Assembly: GCA_907163375.1 (NCBI GenBank)
Contig: CAJQUW010007819.1
Location: forward strand, 124,001-188,000
Reading direction: 5' to 3'
Source: Prostheceraeus crozeri
Lineage: Eukaryota; Platyhelminthes; Polycladida; Euryleptidae
DNA length: 64,000 nt
Part shown: positions 7,708-17,307 of the stretch, one piece after another
How the letters are laid out: the number at the start of each line of letters is the position of its first letter
Numbering within the stretch: position 1 is the stretch's first letter
Notes under the pieces: model-generated
Told to the model about the DNA's origin: nothing
Database searches by the model: none
The model's input: only the letters and a program-made list of their open reading frames with translations
Made by a program: the position numbers and the translations under genes

Positions 7708-7908
7708 CTATAACATATTACAAAATGAAGAATTACATCGATGCTTTTCACGACAAAATACACAAATGATATGATGGCAACGAAGAAGTAAAATGTATCT
7801 AATAAGACCACGTCTACGACACTCAAAGCACATAAGCGAATTGTCATAGGGTAGAGTTAGGAAAGGACTAGCAATTCTCCTTCTTTGATTTGCGTTTTGA
7901 TGTAGCAT
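7708..7908 (-). CDS. Short RING-like Cys/His protein
   Basis: 66 residues from the ATG at 7908; an upstream TTG extends the frame but is unlikely. The C-terminal 40 residues hold CFEC, 13 residues later CHHIICVFC, then CNSSFC. This matches the C-x2-C...C-x-H-x2-C-x2-C...C-x4-C layout of a compact RING finger. The spacing resembles the RING of the element B protein (CVTC...CSHNVMCFTC...CPLC). It overlaps the end of the neighbouring 204-codon frame. It may be a small E3 ligase module or an exon feeding the downstream exonuclease-like gene. Confidence 0.4.
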   Translation of the reverse strand: MLHQNANQRRRIASPFLTLPYDNSLMCFECRRRGLIRYILLLRCHHIICVFCREKHRCNSSFCNML

Positions 7909-8482
7909 TCTTCTCCGACTTGCGCTTCGTACCACTGCTGTTAAGGATTTGATCAATTATGTCGTCCACGTTGGGTGGTTTCGGAATATATAGGATGGAT
8001 TCCATATGCATGGAGAGAGAGGCTATTTTATTATCCTTGTGTCGACCATAATATAGCCCATTCACTTTGAAAAGGATATCCCAAGTACCTTCTCCGAGCT
8101 CATCACATCTGATGGGTATTGAATGATCTCCCTCCTTCTTATAGTAAGTACACCAATGTGATACCGGTAGGCAAATGTGATTACCATCCCAAATCTTTCT
8201 ATAGGGAGTATCCTTGTCATCTCTCGCCTTCCACTCTTGAGCAAGAGGAGTAGGAATGTCCATATTTAATGTCACGTACTCCTCAATAATATCAAGTTGG
8301 TGGCGAATGTACGGACTCACGGGGATCAGTATGTAGTCCCCATACTGATTGTGCATTATCTTGACATCCGTGGAAGGGAGCATTCCCGTTTGGAGAACTA
8401 CGCTATGATCATCATAACGCAAGGCTTGTTTAAATTTACGCTGTAGCGGTGTAGGATTATGTACCTTGGATGTTTCTTCCAC
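7868..8482 (-). CDS. Candidate DNA-binding protein, homologous to the 510-residue protein of element B
   Basis: The 204-residue frame contains VSPYIRHQLDIIEEYV and later FKVNGLYYGRHKDNKIASLSM. The matching places in the element B protein at 49547-51079 are ISQAVSRDLETLEDAI and FRATGIYYNPQTKTLKLCF. Order and spacing agree, so I take them as homologues, although identity is low. The C-terminus is a Lys/Arg-rich nuclear-localisation-like tail (TKRKSEKNATSKRKSKK). It is the first gene of the leftward cluster in A and precedes the ATPase in B. An early DNA-binding or ssDNA-binding role is a guess from position and composition. Confidence 0.5.
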   Translation of the reverse strand: MEETSKVHNPTPLQRKFKQALRYDDHSVVLQTGMLPSTDVKIMHNQYGDYILIPVSPYIRHQLDIIEEYVTLNMDIPTPLAQEWKARDDKDTPYRKIWDGNHICLPVSHWCTYYKKEGDHSIPIRCDELGEGTWDILFKVNGLYYGRHKDNKIASLSMHMESILYIPKPPNVDDIIDQILNSSGTKRKSEKNATSKRKSKKENC

Positions 8483-8572
8483 TGGCCTCAGTTGTAGATG
8501 ATCTGACCGTAGCGAACCTTGTAACGTTTGACCGCCATTTTGTCCTACTAGTGCAGCAGATGGAGTAGATGC

Positions 8573-8640
8573 CTGAAAATGAAAAAAGATTGTATTAAGT
8601 TTACGTTCAAGGGAGGAGAGGGAGGGAAGTAGCGACTTAC
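8573..8640 (-). other. Candidate 68-nt leader intron at the head of the leftward cluster
   Basis: Reading the minus strand, an ATG at 8643-8641 is followed at once by GTAAGT. After a pyrimidine-rich stretch, TTTTTCATTTTCAG ends at 8573. Host-type splice signals are thus present between a TATA box (8749-8742) and the 204-codon frame, which remains open upstream to this acceptor. Introns are known in some Polinton genes. Splicing here is inferred from sequence signals alone. Confidence 0.5.
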
Positions 8641-8741
8641 CATTTTAGTTGGATAATAGAACAGGGAACTAGAGAGAGAAAATGTGCGTCCGTCACTCGT
8701 GTGATTCAACGATGGAATGATTCTCACTGTGGAAGGCTCGC

Positions 8742-8749
8742 TATTTATA
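8742..8749 (-). promoter_or_regulatory. TATA box for the leftward cluster
   Basis: TATAAATA on the minus strand within TTTATAAATAGCGAG, about 100 nt upstream of the candidate spliced leader. It is the only clear TATA element between the first leftward gene and the terminal repeats of element A. Confidence 0.5.
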
Positions 8750-8810
8750 AAGAAATGCTTGATTCTCATTGGATGATGATCCTCATTGGACAATAACATC
8801 AAGTTGATTC

Positions 8811-9192
8811 CAAATCTGGCATCCGTTTACCAATCCGATAGTTCGTTTTGAAGCTACAGCCCAAAACGTCCCAAATTCTAACTCTGTCGTTTTTCACCAA
8901 TGTCCCAAAATCTTAAATGGCGTCTCACATGTAAACGAAGGCAGATACGAACAAGCCGATTCTTTCACTGAATTTGTCTCACTCTTAGCTTTCAAACGAG
9001 CTATCGCACGACAAAATCCGTCCACTGGAAGCAAGCTGTCCAGAGGGGGGGGGGGACGTCAGCCGAAAATTTTTTCTCTCCGATTTCGCTGGAAACATCC
9101 TTCCTAACCCAAAATTTCACGTAGATTCCGAATCTGGACTCCGTTTTCTCATCCGATGCTTCGTTTGGGCGCTACACACCAAAAACATCACA
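8811..9192. repeat. Duplicated ~65-70-bp segment at the right end of Polinton A
   Basis: The stretch 8811-8873 (GATTCCAAATCTGGCATCCG...) recurs in divergent form at 9123-9190 (GATTCCGAATCTGGACTCCG...), about 312 bp apart in direct orientation. Shared words include AATCCGATAGTTCG / CATCCGATGCTTCG and GCTACA-CC-AAAA. This suggests an old ~310-bp duplication in the terminal region, with no coding content visible. Confidence 0.55.
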
Positions 9193-9465
9193 CACTATAG
9201 CCTCAAGACTAATCCTGGCGGTCGCCCACGTCAACCTAGACGGTCGCCCACGTCCACCAGGCGGTCGGACCCACGCACCCGAGTCTCACACTCTGTCGTT
9301 GCAGAGGGGGGGGGGACGTCAGCGAACATGTTGTGAACGTGGACCCACCCGGCCGGCACACCACGACAGACCACAACCTCTGTCGTTCCAGAGGGGGGGG
9401 GGGACTCAGACACGAAGCACCACGGCGGCCGACCACGACACTCTGCCGTGCCAGAGGGGGGGGGG
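9045..9465. repeat. Four hairpin-plus-poly(G) modules
   Basis: Runs of 10-11 G occur at 9045-9055, 9306-9315, 9393-9403 and 9456-9465. Each is led by (C)CAGA or GCAGA and followed by GAC. In the last three a small hairpin CTCTG-N6-CAGAG stands directly in front of the G-run (loops TCGTTG, TCGTTC, CCGTGC). The region is GC-rich, unlike everything around it. It may be a structured terminal repeat of the Polinton, or a local expansion. Confidence 0.6.
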
Positions 9466-9523
9466 ACGCAGCCACGACGGCGGCCATCTTGCGCGGTCCA
9501 GAAGTGGAGTTTTGCTTACTACT

Positions 9524-10254
9524 GACGATGCAATTACGTGTGGACTGACTACATATTCATTTGTTCATTCATTTTCATAAATGTACTTATTGGTGTTGTC
9601 CAGGCCAGTTTCTATTGGCATTATGCAAACACGTATGTCATCATTGCCAGAATAGCAGGTGAGTTAAAATTACAAGACCCTTTTTAGAGTGAACCGCTTT
9701 ACAATCTTAGTAATCTTTGACTTAAAGCTAGTTTTGGAAGTCTGCTAAAAATGAATATGCATTGGCATCTTGTGCATTAGTGATAAGCAATGATCAGTTT
9801 GCTCTCAATCATAGTACAATTACTTTTTAGCAAATCCTCACTTACTCTACATAAATAAAACAATTAAGAAACACAGTTTATGGTTTGAAATGTTGAATTC
9901 ACGATGCTTTCATAATCATTGGGGATTTATCGAAACAAATCTGGGAAACAGAATAAAAAGTTAATATGAAAGAATATTATGGTTGAAAACGCTTCCATTT
10001 TCCTGAGGTTACTTAAATGTGACAAACAGAAAAGACCAAGAATTAGTTATGACAACTTCATCATTGATTTACTTATATTAATCACGCTATTTATGACATT
10101 GGATTATTATTCTTTCTTTTATAAAATATGAGATGAAATATTAGAATTATGACACACTTTTTATCATTCGCTATCAAATTTTGAAATATACTGTACTTCA
10201 ACTATCGCGCCTTGTCAATCAGTCATTAATGAATGAGCATATTTGAGGCATATA
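9524..10254. other. Non-coding AT-rich host-like stretch
   Basis: Nothing gene-like is seen. It begins where the GC-rich Polinton end stops, and composition switches abruptly to AT-rich. Confidence 0.5.
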
Positions 10255-11170
10255 TCAGGTGTCCCGAAAGTCACGCAAAACTTTGAAAGACTGACATTTG
10301 CTTCAATTTCTTCACTTACACATGCGATCTTTCTTTAGGTGCATCTCAGATCGGAGAATATGATGTGACATATTCGTTTTTTCTACATGTCAAACTTAAT
10401 TTCCAGTTCTATGCTTTGAGACTTAATAGTTGAATCCATGCATTACAAAAGGAAAAAATGCGACTGCAAATTAACATCTTTTTTACCAATAACAAGGCAA
10501 GCAATCAATAAAAGAACAAATTCTACTTCACAAATGAATGTTCATTATTCATGCAGGATACTGCTCAATAGCTTCTCCACATTCGATCAACGTCGAACGC
10601 AGACTCATAGCAAATCCTCTTAATTCACCAGGGTCGATGTTCTCAATCACGGCCGTGATCCTCTCCTGTAAACTCGTGCAGCTTCTTGGAGTGAAACAAT
10701 GCTATTCATGGTCTTAATAGTGCCCCAGAAGTAGAAGTCTAGCGCGCGGCATTCATCTGGCGAGTGAGCTGAGCAACGGTTGGATACTTTCTAGCGACAA
10801 TCTGATCATCAGGTACATTCGAGACAGGAATGATCTTGCAATATTTGAAGAATGTATTTGAGAATGTATAGACTCTATAGAGGCCCCATCTTTTTGAAAG
10901 GTCCGAGGACATGTACATGTAGACATAATTCTCTCCTGTAGCGTTACCGGGAAAGAAGAATGGAGCTATAGTTCCACAGTTCTGCACAGAATAACCGAAA
11001 CATGCACACTCTTTTTTGGATCATGGATGTCCTTTTAGATGACTTCCCACGGCTTCTCCGATGCAATTGCGGCTATTGACTTGGTCCACCATTGAGAAAT
11101 AAGACTCATCAGTTCACAGAATCGACTCAAGATCAACGGCACCAGACAGGCGGAACTGATCATCATCTGT
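10255..11170 (-). pseudogene. Degraded Tc1/mariner-type transposase remnant
   Basis: The minus strand keeps fragments of a mariner-like DDE transposase. They include a block reading TDESYFSMVDQVNSRN (first acidic region), then CGTIAPFFFPGNATGENYV at 10987-10930, the GxIGPFFF signature of this family, then KYPTVAQLTRQMNAA. Several stops and frame changes separate the pieces, and no full-length frame remains. A possible terminal repeat, CAGGTGTCCCGAAAGTCACG, lies at 10257 next to TA; its partner was not found. This is an ordinary old DNA transposon copy. Confidence 0.6.
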
Positions 11171-11588
11171 GAGGACCTGAATGGTCTATAATCTACATGG
11201 GTAGAGGTGCAGTACTTATCGTAGGAATATATACAGACTGCAGACCATCATTTTTAATTGACCGATATACCAACTACGTGCACAGCGCCAAAAACTACAA
11301 TGAAGCAATCTGGCGCCCAAATTCCTCGATCTATTGTCCACTTTAAAAAAGATCGCATGGGTAAATGAATGATTTTTTGCTATAATTTTATTATTCACTT
11401 TTTAAGATAATGTGAGTTTTGTACCTCAGAATATAATGAAAAAGGGCTGTGTGACGAATTATTCTTTGATTGTTCTGAGTATGGCAAAGCAAAAAACTGA
11501 AAGAATAGATCTATGAACAGAGGCCACTTAATGTTATATGGGAGAAAAATATGTTATCTATGAAAAGCAATGAGAGCTTAAATATGTA
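11171..11588. other. Non-coding stretch
   Basis: No gene, RNA or repeat recognised between the mariner remnant and the fold-back element. Confidence 0.4.
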
Positions 11589-12897
11589 CACGGTCAGTCA
11601 AAAGTAACATTGAAACTTTGAATTGAAAATTCCACATGTGTGATGATAGTCATGACAGCTGAACAAATGAGCATCAAAATAGAACACATGAATGGATCTG
11701 TATCAGAAATTCATTTAAATCACTTTATCTATTCTTATAGAAAGGTTCAATGATTCCTCTTTTTCTCTGTCAGTTCAGAGCAGAAATTTATTGTTATCTT
11801 TCACAAAGCACAGAACATGTAACGCACGGCAAAGAAACACAGTAGCCGAGCATTTTCGACTTTCGGTATTTGTTTTCTTATTTGTCCCTACTGTATGGAC
11901 ACATTAAACTGATAGTTGGCTCAGCAGTTGGCGGAAGATGATTGGGCATAAGGCAGCAACAGAATGGACTTTAGCTTATGAATCCCTTAATCCCTAAAAC
12001 TTGTTGATCAAGTGTCGTAGAAAAATATATCTCAAATTGAAACTAATCTTAATCATTCATAACCTATCATAGATCTGCGGTTTCAAATTTTTTTGGGAGC
12101 GTATGACGAAAACAAATGATGCTGAAACGGGACAAGGTGATTGTGTGCCATGGGCACCAGGGTTGGAACCGGCCGGGTTTTTGACGGCCGGGGTCGCTAA
12201 CTTTACATGCGGAAAATTTGTCACTATGATATCACGCAGAAATTCCGCACAGCAAAGAAAAAAATCTTAGGATAATGCTAGTTCCTCGCGTGACTAGCTA
12301 CTTATGCATAAATAATCACAAATCGGGTTAACTTACCGATATGGATCGTTGTGGACCGCCTATTCTACCCCAGAAAATCGCCGTGCAGAATGAAGAGTGG
12401 ATCTGTGTCCAACAGAAGCTTCATTTAGTGCACTGAACACGATGAACAGTTTAGACTTGCATCTAGGCGCTTGTGCAAACTGCTGCTCCGCAACTGTCAC
12501 AATTTTTCGAAGTTTTTTTCATAACATTTATGGATAGATGGTGATCATTTTTCATCAAGCTATCAGTTTATTAGCTTAATGTGTCAACATATTATGGACA
12601 AATGAGAAAACAAATACCGAAATTCGAAAGTGCTTTACTACTATGTTTCTTTGCCCTGCGTTACGTGTTCTGAGCTTTGTGGAATATTAAAATAGATTTC
12701 TATTTTGACCACAATGACAGAAAACTGAGGAATCATTGAACCTTTCTATACGAGTAAGTGGCCATTAGATTAAAGCAAATTACTGATACAAATCCAATCA
12801 TGTGCCCTATTTTCATGCTCATCTGTTAAGTCATTGTGATCAACATAGGTGTAGAATTTACAATTCAAATTTGCAGTGACACTTTTGACTGACCCTG
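11589..12897. mobile_element. Non-autonomous fold-back DNA transposon with ~330-bp terminal inverted repeats
   Basis: The left end CACGGTCAGTCAAAAGT and the right end ACTTTTGACTGACCCTG are inverted copies flanked by TA on both sides. The inversion continues inward for roughly 330 bp. The block with GAAAGGTTCAATGATTCCTC and CGAGCATTTTCGACTTTCGG (about 11741-11870) recurs inverted at about 12605-12760, as does GGACACATTAAACTGATAG. The middle (~11950-12490) has no coding frame. TA duplications and CAGGGTCAGTCAAAAGT-like ends fit a Tc1/mariner-driven element. Arms differ at several places, so it is not young. Confidence 0.75.
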
Positions 12898-13831
12898 TAT
12901 ATCTTAATGGCTAAAAACGCTAACACAAACATGAAACACAAATAAATACCTCTTGAGCCAGTTGGAAGTGCTAACGTTCTTGTATTTGTTGAATAATATT
13001 GAGAGGAACGACATCAACATGCATCAATGTTCTTATGCTGCGTGCATTGAAAATCTTAATGAGACTTAATTTTGTGCGGATATGCTTCGAGAAGACAGAC
13101 CTCCACCACCAGCAAATTGTGAAAATAAGAGGAGAAAATTGTCCCCTTATAATGTCGATCATTCTTTCTTCGTGAGCACACTTCTTCTCTCTTTCATTTC
13201 CTTCATATACTTGATTCACTGCGTCACTTGCTCTTGATTATGAAAATGAATTTCTAGCCCGAACATCAAAAAGGCTATGCTCTCCAAAAATACCTCGCGC
13301 TGCCATGTTTAGCCTTTCATGCGATTCATTTGGAATAAACATTGACTCAATAACCACTTACTTTAACATTTCACTCAAAATCATGGCTCGACTTCATAGT
13401 CATAAGTAGAATATCTGCATTCTGCATAGTAGATTAATATGCGATTTCTAATATCAACTGGACAACTGGACAGCGAATTGCATTAATTGGCCTTATCAAT
13501 CGACTCGATTAATTGCACAATGTTGACCTAATTTGGCATTTGTACATTTGTCACTTAGGTTGCGGTCAATTATACCACACATGTCATGGATTTTGTCGAA
13601 AGTTATTGTCGCTAATTAGTAAGCTTGACTTCGCACTACGGTGTGATCGTGAGGAGAATGTAATTGCGAATATGTCTTAAATTATTATTTTGGATGGGTA
13701 ATTATGCTTGGAACGAAATAACATAAACATGCTTCTTAAAATTACTTAAATCTTTGGACAATATTCTCTTTTTAATATTGTGAATTTATTAGGTAAATCG
13801 AATTGCACCTACTTAAATCTCTTTCCTACAG
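12898..13831. other. Non-coding host stretch, probably intronic
   Basis: AT-rich. No exon, RNA or mobile element recognised. It ends at a splice acceptor (TTTCCTACAG) for the NOX-like exon. Confidence 0.4.
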
Positions 13832-14020
13832 GTATGCTACTGAACGCGAATTCAGCATTTATGCTACTTTTTGTAGCGAATCGACTTCTGACAACACTGA
13901 GATATCTTAAACTTCAAAAATATATTCCCTTGGACAGTGCATATGACTACCATTCATACCTCGGATATGTCATATTAATGTTATCTGTAGTCCATACTGT
14001 CATGCACGTGGTGAATATCG
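13832..14020 (+). CDS. NOX5-like NADPH oxidase exon (heme-binding helix III)
   Basis: This is an internal exon bounded by TTTCCTACAG and GTAAGT. It encodes MLLNANSAFMLLFVANRLLTTLR and then IPLDSAYDYHSYLG...VVHTVMHVVN. The R-x-LLT-LR, PLD and two-His pattern is that of the ferric reductase transmembrane domain of NADPH oxidases. The two His residues are 14 apart, the spacing of the paired heme ligands in NOX helix III. NOX enzymes pass electrons from NADPH through two hemes to oxygen, making superoxide. The exon ends after one base of a codon, which matches the phase of the next exon at 16363. Confidence 0.8.
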
Positions 14021-14545
14021 GTAAGTGGTACATGATTGATGCGAGTTCATTGTGCGCTGCTTATAGTCGTGTATATCTGGGGGAATAATTTAGAAGTTAA
14101 TTAATCTCCAAGAGCAATTTCCTATTTCACTGAATCACAATTCGCATAATTGTTGTCAGTACTTGACTGAAGTTGCGAACACAGCTACGAAAAGGCGATG
14201 CTATCAGTCGATAATTCTGAAATTTGAATTGCGCCAATATGTCGAGGCAAATTCCAGAGGCAAATTCCGCGGGCTCGAATCTCCACGATTGTCTTGCCTG
14301 CCTGGGACCATGGAACAGCTTATCTTCTGAATATTTGGCCAATGTCCTGTAATACTTTGTGATTAAAAATATTCTAACCCAGTGAAGATGAAATATTCCT
14401 GTCCATTTCTACATCAATCAACTGACAGTATTGCCACAGTTGCCAACTGTCCGCAGAAATACATTAAAAATCCAATGAGATAACCGTGATACTGCATTAT
14501 CATCCGGAAAAAAACACTCTATGTCAAATGTGCATGGCGAATATA
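14021..14545. other. NOX-like intron sequence
   Basis: No further features recognised between the exon donor and the mariner-type insertion. Confidence 0.4.
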
Positions 14546-15763
14546 CAGGGTGAGGCGTAATTCTGGAGACATAGGGAATATACTCTGAATCTGACATACA
14601 TTATTTTCAATGGGAATCTCCATTTTTGCGCAAGTTTGATGTACCATACAACTTTCTATGACGAATTCATTTGACTACAAGTCAATTTCAGCCAAACAGA
14701 TAATTCAAATATTCAATTATACAGATACCTATGCAAGATATTGATTGATAATTATTCAACTTCAAGAAAGATGTCACTTATTCACAATACTCGACATTTA
14801 AAGCATCACTTCATTAACATAGAGCTTTACAACGCAGTTACGGCAATGTCGAAAGAAGAGCGCATTGATGTCGTTTTGCACGACGCTATCGGGAGCTACC
14901 GAGCAATAGCAGATGATTACAGTCGTCGACATCCCGAACGACCACCAATTACACATAGAGCCGTTGGAAAACTCATATGTAAATTTAAGGAAAGTGGAAG
15001 TGTCGAAGACCGTGAGAGAAGTGGAAGACGCCCCTCAGTGACAGATGAAGCGTTATCGATCTCTAATTTTAGCTGCGGTTTCCAAAAGTCCTCACAAAAG
15101 CTCTCGTCGTCAAAGAACAAGGACTTAGTCAGCGCAGTGTTTTTCGAATCTTGCATGCCTTCAAATGGCATCCGTACAAGGTGCACATGCTACAACATCT
15201 TAATAAAGATGAACCCGACAGACGGGTGGAGTTTTGCAACTGGGTTTTACAGCGCATGGAAGAATCTTCGAATTTCTCTTCGATGATGCTCTTCATCGAA
15301 GAAACCAATTTTTATGTTAACGGTGAAATAAATCATCAAAATTGGAGATATTGGAGTGATTCGATCTAAGAAGATCAGGGATCTGGATCATTTGCAGGAA
15401 AGAATTGTTGATGCTTGTGCTTGCATTTTGTCGGATGTTTTGAGTCGCGTTCGTATTGACTGGAAAATCTTCTCCTGATGTGTCTACAACTAAACGGCTC
15501 CCACATAGAACACATAATGTGATTAGTCTTCCTTTTCCTTGTGTCTTGTTGAACACCAAATCCTATGAAAATAAGTTGTTTTCATCTTATTCTAGATCCA
15601 AGTGGAAGCTCATGTAATTGAACTTTGAGTTCGTAGTAACTTTTTTTGCAAAGTAAAATGCTTACCACATTTACCCAATTCAGCAGTGATAAATTAGGTT
15701 AACCATCATAGTAATGTACAAAGTGCAACTTTTCCTATGTCTCCAGAATTACGCCTCACCCTG
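14546..15763 (+). mobile_element. Internally deleted mariner-type transposon in the NOX-like intron
   Basis: The ends CAGGGTGAGGCGTAATTCTG and the inverted copy CAGAATTACGCCTCACCCTG are flanked by TA. The match extends at least 30 bp, through GGAGACATAGG. Inside, the plus strand encodes a transposase N-terminus with a helix-turn-helix (SYRAIADDYSRRHPERPPIT...GSVEDRERSGRRPS). After a frame change comes HPYKVHMLQHLNKDEPDRR...FCNWVLQRM up to NHQNWRYWSDSI. The catalytic core is missing. A C-terminal scrap, ERIVDACACILSDVLSRVRI, follows at about 15400-15460. A deletion plus frameshifts make this an inactive copy. Confidence 0.75.
14741..15370 (+). pseudogene. Mariner-type transposase fragment (N-terminal half)
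   Basis: The frame at 14741-15286 carries the paired-type DNA-binding region up to about 15060. The continuation lies in another frame (15151-15369), which has the first catalytic region reading MMLFIEETNFYVNGEINHQN. There FIEE stands where the family has FSDE, so the first catalytic Asp appears to have been lost. The second and third catalytic residues are absent through deletion. It lies within the terminal repeats of the 14546-15763 element, which defines its origin. Confidence 0.65.
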
Positions 15764-16021
15764 TACTTTTGCAGTAGAACTTCTTAGATATCCATTCTAC
15801 TTCTAAAGTTTATAAGTTTGACCTATCGTTTATCTAATTTCATCGTTGTTAATTGCATTCACGACATGGTTTGAGATGCTTTGGTGGATAATCGATCCCC
15901 GCTACATGCCATAATGTCGGCGTTCACAATTTGTGACGTGTTATTCATCACTGATTATTGCCTTGACAACTGATGTGTAGTGGTGAGGGGTTTGATCCTG
16001 CCAATTGACATAGTCGCGCAA

Positions 16022-16095
16022 GTGACTCGTAGCTCAGTTGGTTAGAGCACAGGTCTAGTTAACCTTGGTCGTAGGTTCGAATCCTACCAGCCGCA
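16022..16095 (+). tRNA. tRNA-Thr(AGT)-like sequence, probably a pseudogene or SINE head
   Basis: It has an intact A-box (TAGCTCAGTTGG), D-arm GCTC/GAGC, anticodon stem-loop GGTCTAGTTAACC with AGT in the anticodon place, and a perfect T-arm GTAGG-TTCGAAT-CCTAC with B-box GGTTCGAATCC. The acceptor stem is poor: GTGACTC against CAGCCGC leaves at least two mismatches and a displaced position 8. The anticodon stem also has one mismatch. A tRNA-derived SINE or tRNA pseudogene is therefore more likely than a working gene. It lies in the NOX-like intron. Confidence 0.55.
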
Positions 16096-16362
16096 CATCT
16101 TTTGCATGGCGATTTGATCTATCGTATATTTCAATTCATTGTTGTTAATCATAAGCATTGCCAAAGAATTCATCTTCACTGTGCTAGAATACCAATGATA
16201 TCTACTTCAATCGGAAATTAGATGCAAAATTCCTCGAAAGTTTTGCATCTATGTCCTCTAAAAGTGTATGTTCACCCTTATCTAGGGCAATTAATGAGTT
16301 AAACTTGTTGTATTCAGAAGTTTGCGGTTATAAAATTTTGAGGCAACATTTTGTATTTTCAG

Positions 16363-16547
16363 TGTTCGTTGTGGCTCCGGCAAATAATTACACTCAACAT
16401 CACTTGATTTTGACATTGTTTTGGACGCATACAAACATTGGGTGGGCAGGTGGTACTGCCTTCACAACCGGATGGATTCTAATTATTGCTATCATCCTCA
16501 TTTGTTTAACAGCATGTCACTGTATTCGACAAAGCGGTCATTTTCAG
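16363..16547 (+). CDS. NOX5-like NADPH oxidase exon (extracellular loop and helix IV)
   Basis: Bounded by TTGTATTTTCAG and GTAGGG. It encodes LFWTHTNIGWAGGTAFTTGW, then a hydrophobic helix ILIIAIILICLTACHC and IRQSGHFQ. NOX5 proteins have the same order: GIGW, GxAxxTG, a membrane helix and RRSGHFE. It starts with the last two bases of a codon, in phase with the exon at 13832, and ends in phase 0, in phase with the exon at 21709. The segment VAPANNYTQHH would face outside the membrane. Confidence 0.8.
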
Positions 16548-16893
16548 GTAGGGCCAAATGTACATTTTGATGGATTTCAATGATTGTTAGCAGGGGATGC
16601 CATTGTATTGAAAGTCTTATAAATAAGGGTACTCAATTACTATTTTCACATACTCGACATCATATACGATTTTCATATTTTGATGCTATATTTGACACTT
16701 ACATGTATTAAGTTTATGAATTTTTAATAATCTTAGGGCTGCTAAAAATGTGAAAGAAAATTACACGCTATGCATGTAAACACCTGATCACGAAAGTCCC
16801 GACGAAACATTGGCAATAATTGCACAACGCAGACTATAAGAGTTGGAGGTGATCGGAACCAATGCTCGCAGACTGATTGAATGAATGTTTATG

Positions 16894-16990
16894 ATTGGTT
16901 AAGTGATATCTACAGTGTGCACTGATTGGTTAAGTGATTTCCACACTGCTCTTTCATTGGTTAAGTGATCACCTCGAGCTTTGATTGGTC
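16894..16990. repeat. Four copies of a ~31-bp ATTGGTTAAGTGAT repeat
   Basis: ATTGG begins at 16894, 16925, 16956 and 16984. The first three read ATTGGTTAAGTGAT and the last ATTGGTCATAT. ATTGG is an inverted CCAAT box, so this could be a CCAAT-rich control region, or simply a decayed minisatellite. Confidence 0.55.
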
Positions 16991-17278
16991 ATATATTGAA
17001 CCTCGTGGTGGCCAGTGGCGACAAACATTCTAGCGCGAATAGGCAACAAGTAGGCCTATTTGGATTTGTAAAGAATTCGAGGCGATTTCTGAGGTCAGGC
17101 ATTTAGAATTTAGCATTTAGCATTGGGAGTGAGATATCTAATAATACTGTAAATCATATTGTGTGTCGCACTAAAAACAAACAGTTATGTTTTCAGTGAA
17201 TTTAGTTTCCTTTAAAAGCATAAGTATTGTATCGAAGTACTGAAAGAAGTACTTTTTAGTCAAAGCAAACATTTTCGG

Positions 17279-17307
17279 GAGACGTTGCTGAGTCTCAGTA
17301 ACGTCTC
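17279..17307. repeat. Near-perfect 29-bp palindrome
   Basis: Arms GAGACGTTGCTGAG and CTCAGTAACGTCTC are inverted copies with one mismatch and a 1-nt centre. There is no room for an RNA loop, so a dimeric-protein site or a cruciform is more likely than a hairpin RNA. Confidence 0.5.

Larger units (their letters stand above)
1..9523. mobile_element. Polinton/Maverick-type element A (right part)
   Basis: The set of adenain-like protease, double jelly-roll capsid protein, chromodomain integrase and FtsK/HerA-like packaging ATPase defines a Polinton (Maverick, adintovirus-like) element. The left part, where polymerase B is expected, lies outside the window. The cluster from 1055 to 8482 runs leftward with tiny gaps or 1-4 nt overlaps, and only 1-1028 runs rightward. 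The right boundary is uncertain. Coding ends near 8.6 kb, then come duplicated segments and G-tracts up to about 9.47 kb. A possible terminus reading AGTAGTAAGC on the minus strand lies at 9523. Most structural frames are open at full family length, so the visible part looks largely whole. Age cannot be dated without a second copy. Confidence 0.9.

Noticed and set aside
9231-9580. Overlapping open frames on both strands across the G-tract region
   Set aside because: They exist because of GC-rich, stop-poor repeats; translations are Pro/Arg/Gly low-complexity and match nothing.
16022-16095. Functional tRNA-Thr gene
   Set aside because: The acceptor stem does not close and the anticodon stem has a mismatch; kept only as tRNA-like.
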